The position numbers and the translations under genes are program-made. DNA of 64,000 nt from contig SCFE01000008.1 of NCBI GenBank assembly GCA_004352715.1, positions 2,729,740 through 2,793,739 on the forward strand. The letters are read 5' to 3'. The notes under the pieces were generated by a model that saw nothing but the letters and a program-made list of their open reading frames with translations, searched no databases and was not told the origin of the DNA. Of the stretch, positions 28,201-40,200 are shown one piece after another; position 1 is the first letter of the stretch, and every line of letters starts with the position of its first letter. This DNA is from Hofstenia miamia (Eukaryota; Xenacoelomorpha; Acoela).

Positions 28201-31200
28201 ATCGTCCTAAGTTTTACATTGATATAATAACAATTCGATTAATCCTAATTATGATTAGTCACACTTAGGTATTTAAAGTGTTGTTTTATTAACTTATGTT
28301 ATTATACATACATGTTCTCGGAATTATATCTGACCATTAAGAATAGTATTTTTCAGATTTTTTGAAAATATTTATCTTACAAGTAATTATGTAGAGGTGC
28401 CTTGGAAGGATGCTCAGCCCACCTATAAAATCACATACTCCAAGGGGCCGCTACCACACCTGCCCATTTTCACTCATTTTGAAAATTTTCACTTATATAT
28501 ATATATNNNNNNNNNNNNNNNNNNNNNNNNNNNNNNNNNNNNNNNNNNNNNNNNNNNNNNNNNNNNNNNNNNNNNNNNNNNNNNNNNNNNNNNNNNNNNN
28601 NNNNNNNNNNNNNNNNNNNNNNNNNNNNNNNNNNNNNNNNNNNNNNNNNNNNNNNNNNNNNNNNNNNNNNNNNNNNNNNNNNNNNNNNNNNNNNNNNNNN
28701 NNNNNNNNNNNNNNNNNATATATATATATATATATTAAATATGCGTTGTAAAGGTTTTTGCATTTATAAAATGATTGACGTTCAAAAAAGATGATGGTGA
28801 TAAAAATTGAATCTCAACATTGTTTTTAGCAATTCTTAAAAAATGATAATAAATTTATTAAAATTTCCCCATTATCCTGCGCCATTAAAAATCAGCCTGA
28901 CTATTGTTTGATAATTTATCGTTTCTTAATCCAACAACAGCATTTACAGAGTAATTCTTCTGAGTTAGTGGTCGGCAGATTTTATCTAAAGAAAATACAA
29001 AGCTGGTCTTTACAACTTCTGATTCGCTGAGCCTCGAAATATTATTTGAAAATCTGCAAAAACGCATTGGCTCTTTGAAGGAGGGCTGGGGAGAAGATTA
29101 GGGTTAATATAATCTGTACAAATGTGGTTCTCTAACCGACTGCTTAAAAACACTAATTTTATTATATGTCTAGAAAGTGCTTCTGAAAAACTTTTCGAAC
29201 AGAAATGAATGACATCATATGCATTAGAAAATGTTGTTCTTTATTCCATGTTTCTTTAAAAATTAGATCATATCTAAAAGTAAACAAACCCTCTAAATAA
29301 CTAACCATTATGCCACTAGAATTTTCTGTTTCAGGGAGATAAAGTTATTTAAGTTATATTTCAAACGAAATCTTGCGCTATAATCAACTGAAATTATATG
29401 TGTTTTGCAAAAAAATTGTTACTGACTTGATATTGAAACTCGTCATGGATAACAAATAAATTTTCCAGAAATTATTCATAGATTTATGAATGATATGAAT
29501 ATATATGATGAGAGTTTAAAAATCTTCTGAGAAAGTAAAACTACAACATACAATTAATTAGTATAAATAGCCATGTATTTCTTGTATGAACTTGGCTATG
29601 TTAATAACCTCTAAAGGGAAATGGTATATTTACAAGGAAAATTTTCAGCCTTTTTCTCTATTACAATTAGCTGGATGAAATTCCAGACCACACATTTGTG
29701 ATTTTATTACAGAAAATATTTTGATATGTCTTCAACTGCTTTTTTAAGATTCACTTAGTAAATAAGCCTTCCCAAATTAATGCCCAAAAAAACCTCTATT
29801 GTGATTAAAGTGGAATAACAATCGTACAAGAATTTACTATTATCACATCGAGAACTAGAAATCTACAATAAATTATTAATGATTTTAATGTCATTCACAA
29901 TTATTTGAATTTATATAGTCAGAATTGTTTTATTACACTGTTACAAAAATTTAAAATGTATATTATTTATATTATAAGGTGCAATTGCTTTGCATTTTGT
30001 CAAAAACGGTGTAATTTTGTTTTATAGAAGCAAATTATCGTGCCTACCTCTACTGCATTTTTTACCTGCCCTTTTGCAGTTAGTGTTAAACATGGTAAAT
30101 ATTTAGAGTAGAACATAATGTATTACATGTAGAATGAAAAATGAGATGGAATATCATATATTGCATTCTTTTACATTTGGAACATGAGTGACTGCTATTT
30201 CAGTAAAGTTTCCCACATCGTAAACAATATATCACTAAATGCCTGTCTTAACTTCACGATTTGATCGACTCGACTTGTTATAAAATTGAAGTAAAAACTT
30301 ATGACTATCAAATTAAGGTGAGTGATGCTGCTAATTATCTTGGAGTTGCAACCAATGCGTCTCTTAGTTTTAAAGATTTCATCAATGGAAAAATTTCTAA
30401 AATTGCATACTTCAATTCTAAGATTAGACATTTTTCAAAATGTTTCCCACAAGATTTTTTAATTAAATTCACTAGAAACAAAATATGCGGCATAGTAGGG
30501 TATGGATCAATACTCTGCAACAGTGAATACAAGTTAACTTCGAAAAAGCTAGAGTCTGTAATTAATTGGACAATTGAATTGGTTTCTAAAATTCCACGAT
30601 TTACACATGTGTCCAAATACTATGTTGATTTCAAAATCATGAAAGCAACTAATTATGTAAGCTATTAAGTATTGCTGTAGTTCTTTGGCATAGTATCTTC
30701 ATCCAATATCTATCACCTTTCCAATCTCACTGCTAAAGCAAAACTGTTGATTCAATAAAATCGCTCACAATCAGTGGCGTACGCAGGGGGGGGGACATGG
30801 TGAAATGCCCCCCGTCAGGTTTCCAAATTTGATTTTGACTGGATAAATTAAAAAAATTTTCGTAAAAAATTGAAAAATTTAAAATCTAGGATCGTGAAAT
30901 GTATTTTTAGGGTCTATTTTCTCAATATTTTCAAAAAAATTTCGCGGTGCTTTGCCCCGCATTGGGTAATGACGATGATGTCCACTCCGTCAGAAAATCC
31001 TGCGTACGCCCCTGCTCACAATACATAAAAACATAAATAATAAAAAATATACATGGCACTAACAGTATTTTCTCAAGAGAAGCAGAAATATTTAATGAAT
31101 TACCAAATGAATTACGACAGTCTCTATATTCAAAAAATACTCTTAAAGATTATTTTCTGAATATAATGTGAGTAACAAAGGAAAACTCCTTCCATTTTAA

Positions 31201-34200
31201 GGTACCCTAAGTTCATATTTCCTTACATTTACATGCAAAAATTAGAAAGGATCAGTGAATATATTTCTTATTTTATTTGTTATGGTAATTTAATTAGTTT
31301 ACATTCAAATATATTTTTAAAATGTATTTGAATATTTATTACAATTGATTAAATTTCTTACAGCACTTGCGCCAGATGCGGTGAATGTTCTCGAGAGAAC
31401 ACCTTCCCCTCGATCTTTTGACAACCACGTGTTGCATTTAAACTCGAAAACCCGGTCGACTACTAAATCATCTACAATAACTTTCTCTAATAACCACCCT
31501 TTGGAAGTAGATCCTTCACGAGTGACTGTCACCATAGTCACGGTTGAAATCCAACGGCCTTTAAACTAAAAAAAACATTTACAGAAATTTTTTTCAATGA
31601 CATACTCCCAAGCATTTCTTACTAATCCGGTTTCATTATTTTATTCTAGATTGTCTAATAATTCTTCTGAAATTACACACAATAAAAATTTTTAAAATTC
31701 ATTTTATACGAGTAGAGGCCACTGCGAGATTAAATCTTAAGCAAACAAGGAACATGATTTAGGACCAGTTAAAATTCCAGCACACCAATTCCAGTCACTA
31801 AAAATACTCATAATTTTTGTTATTCACAGCTATAAAATCTTAATTTATTTTGTGTAATATATATTCTTTAATAAATTTAATTTTCATCTCTTTGTCTATT
31901 CCGGCAATTCAAAATATATGACTAAATACCAGCAACTTTCAATTCTATACTGGTAAGGAAGAGGGCTGACGACTAAAATAGATATAGATGGTCTTTTAGT
32001 GCCAACACTATAAAACCAATCAATTCAAGGACATTTTATCAAAACAGATGTCAAAGAAGGCAATGAATAAGCAGATTGATCAAGGTATCTCGCCAGGAAG
32101 TAAAGTGCGTGTAAAATTCATTAATGAGGGCATTTATAGCTGCGTAACCACGGCTTCTTCTTGGCAGGCTTGTTCAAAAGATAATCTGACAAAAAATTAT
32201 CTTCGAAAAGATTATTTCAAAATCATATTTTTGAGTAAATATTCCGTCCAATAACATCTTATACAGTAGATTATCGTCGATAATCAACTCGATAACCTTT
32301 TAGTATGTTTTGCTATAGCTGACGTATTATCTGAGATACGATTTTTTCGGAATTTTTAAAGAACAAATTCGCGTACGAAAATTAAAAATTTGCAAGATCG
32401 CAAAAATTTACTAGTTAATTATAACCATCTATTTGAAATGTTCTAGCTTGGTATTGTTTCTGACGCTTTAATACTGCACCCTTATGCAAATTCTTAGTTT
32501 TTATTCATAGTTTGGAATATGCATGTATTATAATCAAATCAGAAATAAAAAACCATTTTGATATTTTTATGGTTTCGCCTACCTTACTCTTTTGGAAAAC
32601 AAAATAACAAGACAAAATTAATAATTATACCTGCAAAAAATTTGCATTATATTACTTTGTACTAAATCTGTAAAATTTCTATTTTGGAAGAGATACAATT
32701 TAATTACATAATCTACAGATTCGAATTCGATTTTCGAGGCCTTGTCCTTGGACGTGTTTACAATTTTTGCATGACACGTGCAAATAATTTCAAAGCAAAA
32801 TTGGAGGGAAAAATTATTTTCAAATTCATTTTAACACAAGTTCAGAATTCCGCAAAGATATATATTTCCAATAATTTTCATGATTATAATATCGGGATTT
32901 TAATCTGATATTCAAGAAAATTTATTGTCGATAAAGAAAATTAGAAGTAAGATTTGACTACATGTCTCTGTTAAAAATACCTCTTAATGTTCTCTACTTT
33001 TAAGTAATGCATCCAATGTAATAAACAACTTACTACTAAGAGAGAGGCATATAATTTCAAAAAAAAATGTAATTTACAAAAACGATCAATTAAATTAAAC
33101 AGAAAAATGTAATTACATGAGTCATTTATTGTGATGTCTTGTTGAAAATGGAATGAATCGATGGCGTATACCAATGAAAGTTTTCGGAAGTAATTCGTGC
33201 ATTCAGGATCGATGCAAAGAGTTTTAGAAAATGTGGAGCAGTCAGTAGCGAATTTGTATGGAACCATCAATGGAGAAAATAAAGCTAATAATACGTTTAG
33301 CACGATTGAAAACTCGTTGCAAATCATTGTTTTGTTTGTCATTTAGAATGACAACGATAGGAACGGTAATCTAGGATCCAGAGTATCAGTGATTCAAAAA
33401 CTGTCTGTAATGTTTCAGAATTTGTGAAGGCTTTGAGCAGGCGGATAATAAAAATACGCTGTGATGCATTTTTCCAAATCTCGTTCACATGTTAATCCCA
33501 CTTTACGTGATTTGAGATGAGAACACCGAGGATTTTTCGCTCTGTTACGACATATAAGTCGTCTGGAAGTGGAAAATTTAATTTCCCAAAAATCATTTGC
33601 TTACATTTTTATTTTACAGAATATGCTACACTTCAGTTTGTAGTATGTTTGCTCAATATGCATACATACTTCATTTTCATTTAAAGCAATATCATAAATA
33701 TAACTAGTTTGCAATAGAGATGAGTGCGATGTATAATACCGCGGTATGCCGTAGTAGGGTGTACCGCGGTAGCCATTTACACAATTGCGGTTGTTAGCGG
33801 TAGAATTAAAACAACTTGCGGTGGCATAAAAGTTATAGTTAACGTGGGAACAATAAGGGATTTGCCTAAAACGTGTTAAAGAGTACCTCCTAGTGGTGGT
33901 TCCTGGGTAATGCTTACATTAATAGGTCGTCGGTGTGCGGAGGCCCGTACCAACATCAGACGTTAAACCAGGGTACTGAAGGTGCCAACATATGTACTTT
34001 GAGCATATGGNNNNNNNNNNNNNNNNNNNNNNNNNNNNNNNNNNNNNNNNNNNNNNNNNNNNNNNNNNNNNNNNNNNNNNNNNNNNNNNNNNNNNNNNNN
34101 NNNNNNNNNNNNNNNNNNNNNNNNNNNNNNNNNNNNNNNNNNNNNNNNNNNNNNNNNNNNNNNNNNNNNNNNNNNNNNNNNNNNNNNNNNNNNNNNNNNN

Positions 34201-37200
34201 NNNNNNNNNNNNGGTGCCAACATATGTACTTTGAGCATATGGTGGCGGTAACGGTCGAGAAGCCTGTCTGTTCAGTCTTAGGGTAGAGACAGCGGCGCAG
34301 TGGAAACACTGTCAGCAAGAATGCTACTGGCACCAGTTAGGATGCGTCTCATTGGGCAATCATACAGAGGGGAAACTCTCAATCTCTGGCCTATAAGATA
34401 GGCCTAGGCAAGCGTTTGGTGTGCCTTCCTGTGAGGCAGCTTTGCTGTGTCACAGGTAGTTATGATCCGACATAGACTTATTCTTACGGAGTTCCAACGT
34501 ATCAACTTGATGCTTTGCATTCAAGTATTCCAGGGCTCCTATATTTTACGGATCTCTATAGCAGGCAACTGAAGTTCGGCCTTCGGCTACACTCTGCTGA
34601 TCAGACTCAACACGGATAGCACTCTGTATGCCAGGGTTGCCAGAGGTTTCTCAAGATCAAACAGGCCAGGTATACTTCTAGGGATATGGTCCGGACCCGG
34701 ATCTTGGTTTCACCCACTGATTTAGTCTGTTGACTTTTTCAGTAAATTCAATAGATAACGTGTTTAGTTCAAAGATTTAAAATTTCTAAGTATTTCTCAA
34801 AAAATTGTTTCTGAAGCAAAACTAAGTGATTTCACATAAATATTAAAACTAATTTTTACATATTTCATTAAAAAATTAATACTACTCTAATTAATTTAAA
34901 CAAAATAACAAAATACCGAATAAATTGTCTTTAAACTTTTCGACGAACGATCTATAACCCTAAAAAACAATTCAGAAATATCTATCTTTTTTTACTCTGG
35001 TAAAATGGCCATTTTTGCGGTATACCGCGGTAAAATTTCATTTATTGCGGTGGCTTTCTTTAAAAAACGGACATTGCGGTGATTAGCGGTGAAGTATTTT
35101 TTCTCTGCGGTGAAACTACTTTTAGAAAACCTGTACCGCGCTCATCTCTAGTTTGCAAATTCTGTAAAATTTTAAGGCTGTTTAAGAGGTAGGTCTACGT
35201 CTTAGTAACTAATGCAATTTGTTTGGAAACGATGTTTAACGTTAAGATGGTGGAAAATGTTATCTATATCTTAATACATATCATTCCTAGAAAATATTCT
35301 GGAAAGAAATTGGAGTTTCTAAGAGCAGAATATTATAGTATTTTAATATATAGCTCCCTGTTTGAATTTCAATATAAATTATACCTCATTTTATGTTTAA
35401 AATTAATAAAACAAGATCTCAAACGAAAAACGTTTAAGTTTGTAAATTTTGTCTTGGAAAATTAAAATAAAATATTAGGATAGCTCAAAAATTAATGTAT
35501 TTTGTGTGGCATATCTCTATACTGCAGCGGTGAACAATGAAATAAAATAATGTATTTGGTAAATGTTGAAAATATATATATATATTCTAAGAAATTTGTT
35601 TTTAAGGTAGAAAATATAGGGTAAGAATCTCGATGATTCGAAATTTCTATCCAATTTTGTGTTTTATTTGATTTTAGGGGGGGTTTGAGACCTCCAAGCG
35701 CTCTGATTGCAGATCGTCTGATTACTTTTTTTAGACTATCGTCTAAACATGAGTGAAGCAAGCGTAAGGATTCCTTATGAAATGAATAAATTAGCTAATC
35801 CAATAAAGCAAGAACAATCACCAATTAATCTCACCGACTTTCTGCCAAATGGAAAATTCAAATCCTTCAGAAAATGAAGATGACGAAAGCGAAGAAGACA
35901 ATATTGGGCAAGAGACAAATGTAGAGAATGAGAAGGCGTCTTGTGATCCCGCAACAAATACACCAAGAAGACCAGAAGAACCACCCTTCAGAGTTCGCCA
36001 TACAAGAGGCTGACATTAAGTGAAATATATCAGTTCTTACAACAGCGATTCCCCTTTTTCGTGGCTCATATCAAGACTGGAAAAATTCAGTTCGTCATTA
36101 TTTAATTCTAAATGAGTGCTTCATTAAATTGCCCAAAGGTTTGGGTCGTCCAGGGAAAGGACATTATTGGACAGTAGATCCATCTAGTGAATACATGTTT
36201 GAAGAATGCAGCTTTAGGCGAAGACCACCAGATTTAGAGACGAATGCGCTGCAGTTAGAACTCCGTATGGTTATGGACACTATCAAGTGTATTCAAATAA
36301 CATTCAGTCTCACAATTCTTGTGATTCACCGCCACAATTACCCATAGTGGATACCTCTATTTATCTTCTTCATCTTCAATCNNNNNNNNNNNNNNNNNNN
36401 NNNNNNNNNNNNNNNNNNNNNNNNNNNNNNNNNNNNNNNNNNNNNNNNNNNNNNNNNNNNNNNNNNNNNNNNNNNNNNNNNNNNNNNNNNNNNNNNNNNN
36501 NNNNNNNNNNNNNNNNNNNNNNNNNNNNNNNNNNNNNNNNNNNNNNNNNNNNNNNNNNNNNNNNNNNNNNNNNNNNNNNNNNNNNNNNNNNNNNNNNNNN
36601 NNNNNNNNNNNNNNNNNNNNNNNNNNNNNNNNNNNNNNNNNNNNNNNNNNNNNNNNNNNNNNNNNNNNNNNNNNNNNNNNNNNNNNNNNNNNNNNNNNNN
36701 NNNNNNNNNNNNNNCACAAATGGGTTGGTTTTCTCAGGCACCTACCATTACCAATTCCTGTGCAACGGCAAACAATGGTGTCTGTATTAAAGCAGAACAC
36801 AACCCATATCAAATGCTACTTTCACAAAACCCATTCTACAGAAACCCCTTTCTCACCATATCAATCGTATATGGGTGGCTGTCCAGCGGCTCTGCATCTT
36901 TCTTCCCATTACAACTTCACCTGAAACTTGGCAGAAAACGTACATGTCATCCCATTACTCAGAGCAAAGTGTTAGATAGTTTATCAGGGCTTCATCATGA
37001 ACCACCTCCGTTACAATCAGGGAACTCTCTCCCTTCGGTGTCAGTAGCTCAACTTGTGCAGCACTCTTCCTTATAAAATTAGTTTTTACTGCCAATGAAT
37101 AAAAGATGTAGCATTTTTGAAATTTTGCACCCAAGTGTTCATAATTCTTTTTAAATAAATGTTAAACATTAAACATAGTCAAAATCTGATGTCAAATCTT

Positions 37201-40200
37201 TTGTACCTATGGTTTAACATGTAAGAAATTGCTTTTAGAAAATCATGTTCCAAATCCTTTGCAACGCAGACATGCTCCCTGAAGGGGCGAGAGGTGCTCA
37301 GATTTTCAAGTTCTATACTTTATCAATTCTTGTTGACCTACGCGATTATATTAATAATTGAAATTTGCACATTTTCATCCAAAACATCAAAAATTCGTAG
37401 GATTCTTCAGTAGAAATTCACAAAGGACTATTAAAATGAAAAATTAGAATTGTTAGAATACATATTAATTTTCACCTGTGAACGTTTGAGTAAATTTGAT
37501 GAAATTTTGCGGATGCAGTATGATAAATCAGCAGCATAGCTTGTTAATTTTTTGTTTGGCCTCCAATTTGAATTTTCATTTGCATAATTTATGCAAAAAA
37601 TAGAATAATCGAAATTCTTAATCCCTGCGCTGAACTTATGTCCCAACATTTAGTTATTCAGCAAAATTGCGACCCTTAATACCCTTTAGCTACCTCAATC
37701 ACTCCAAGTGGCAGTAAAGATAACAGATCAGCGAATTAAACATGCTCGCAAATGGGAAATTGAACTACTTGTGAATTCAATTGCCACAATCCTCCCCTTA
37801 CGGGTCAGAATAAAACGATGTTTTTCAAATTGAAAATTTGAACTACAATGCAAATTTTTGTATATTTAGTACAGGCCCAAAAAGATTTCACAATCCAGTC
37901 AGCACATGCTACTAATATTTAAGTGCGATTGTCTGATAAGCATGATGTTACAATCACAACATTTTTACCACATTTCTACACTAATCTTATATATTAAGCT
38001 ATGAAAAGATTCATACCTCAAAACTTTCTGACGAGCCAGGCTTCAGTTTGTATGGTGGCTTAAATCTATGCTCTCCCACCCATCCACTACTTCCTCCAAG
38101 ATTCACTCTGATATTATCAGAAGTGCCGGCAAGTTCATCTTGTCCTGTACAAAAAGTAACTCTATAATGTCCTACTTTAGTTCCTGCATCCAATGGGTCA
38201 GTTGAGCAGTCGAGATATTGATAGCCGTGCGGATGATCTATTGAAGGTCCTATCCATGCATTACAAGATGCGAAATACTGAACATTTGGACGCCGACGAT
38301 CGGTAACAACAACGCGATCAACAAACCATAATGGATTTCGGCCAGTGTTATCGTGTTCCAGGCGAATGCGCTTGATTTCATCTAAGCATTTGGCAGTTAC
38401 CTAAAATTCACACTTTAGCGATAAGATACTGATACAAGAAGCTAATTTTGGAGGTTTCATTTCTTCAATATGATTTAGTCTAAAACATCGCTAGCATTGT
38501 GTCGGTGTGTAAAGTTCTATCTTCTCAAATAGAATGTTCAAACAATTCAATCGAGATATTTTACCGAGCTCTGTGCAGCGAATAAAACTTCCGCGACAGA
38601 CAAAATATATTTTTACTAGGCGTGTGTATGGTATATGGCAGACATTTACGCACTAAAAAGTCAATACGCGACGTTTTACGTCAGACATGAGCGGCAAGCC
38701 AATCATTTGAAATTTCACATCAAACCATTTGAGTGTTATTGTGATAATAAAATATAGCTCAACATTGCAAGCTGCATTTAATTTACCATTCGCAAATAAT
38801 ACACTTTAACATTTGGAATAACCTGATACATAAAATAGCATTCTCCGCGATAAGATCGGACTTTAATCTGATTAAAGATTTTAGCGAAAATTAATAATTG
38901 TGCTTTAATATATTTTTTGTCTATATACTTGGAGTGGGATTGAAACTTAGGTGAATTGAAAACTCTAAAATGAAGATCTACCCCGATCCATGGCAAGGGG
39001 AGGCGCGGCGTCAAAACTTTTTAATACAACCAGAATCTCTGAAAAAAAACTTATAAAATTGTCAGAATGTTTAATTAAATTTTATCATGCAATATTTTTC
39101 ATGTAAAACTGTAGTTACAGCCCTTAGATTAACAAATTAACGTACTTGGAATGTACTAGAATTAGCAGGTAGAAAACATTCATCATCAGTTCTTGGGAGT
39201 TTAGCACGATGCGTATTAGATGCAGAGTCGTAAAGTGTGATATAAACAGTAGCATCGGTGCCAGCATCAGGAAGATCACCGGTTACAATAACGATGTCAT
39301 ATGTCGTCATAGCATTCGCTGGACGTTCTTTGCAAGCTGTTAATACGCGGCTATTGTAACCATCGGCACGATACATCGAGAACCACTTTTGACAGGGAAA
39401 CACCCACGCCTGCTTACGATCTGTATCAGTTATCTAAATTTCATCCTATTGAAAATCGCACTAAATTTTCTCCTAAGTGATAATTTAAAAAAACACATAA
39501 ATAAAAAAAATATATATATACACCAATGACATCAATTATAGTCTTTCCAACTGTAATAATAAAAAACTGTAAAAATGCATTAGTGAACTTTTAAAATCGC
39601 ATTCCGCCTTCTAATAATATTTATAAATCAAATTAAGATAAAATTGCGCATTTCAATTTAGAAATTAAAACTTCGCCATTAAAAATATTAAATAGAAATT
39701 TAACAACTGTGTACTTTTGTAATAAGATAGAAAGTATTTATTCAAATATAAATTTCAATGAAATTTACCTTAACATTTAAGTTTGATTTTTTATGAATTT
39801 TAAAGTCTGTTTTTAAGGAATTATAAATATAAATAAAAACGTAATATTAGATTATTGAGATTCCATGAGATTAAAACATAGAATCGATTCGGGTCACATC
39901 GAAATTTGATTATCGAGGTCATGCTATTTGCCTTGTGATATATATATATNNNNNNNNNNNNNNNNNNNNNNNNNNNNNNNNNNNNNNNNNNNNNNNNNNN
40001 NNNNNNNNNNNNNNNNNNNNNNNNNNNNNNNNNNNNNNNNNNNNNNNNNNNNNNNNNNNNNNNNNNNNNNTATATATATATATATGTGGGATTTTGGCAA
40101 AAATATTAAAAGTAAAATATTTAAAGGGGTTTAAAGACTTAATAAAACAAATCAATATAATTCTTAACAATTCTTAATATATTGTTACACTCGGTTTTGT

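Larger units (their letters stand above)
33715..35150. mobile_element. hAT (Ac-like) DNA transposon copy with 8-bp target duplication
   Basis: The inverted ends are TAGAGATGAGTGCG on the left and CGCGCTCATCTCTA on the right. They are flanked by perfect GTTTGCAA octamers at 33707-33714 and 35151-35158, again nTnnnnAn. Both subterminal regions (about 33715-33840 and 35000-35150) carry clustered GCGGT motifs, of the kind hAT transposases bind. No transposase is recognised. The middle holds an N gap and a GC-rich block. Confidence 0.88.

Noticed and set aside
30335-30616. Minus-strand open frame of 93 codons
   Set aside because: Shadow of the plus-strand LINE thumb region.
32971-33342. 123-codon minus-strand open frame with hydrophobic stretches, looking like a membrane protein
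   Set aside because: The LINE RT reading ([12 protein letters not shown]) is in a different frame over the same bases, so this frame is largely a shadow of a decayed retroelement.
33890-34735. 5S rRNA, tRNA or rDNA origin for the GC-rich block
   Set aside because: I could not align it to a 5S start, an A/B-box pair or a cloverleaf; left as unidentified.
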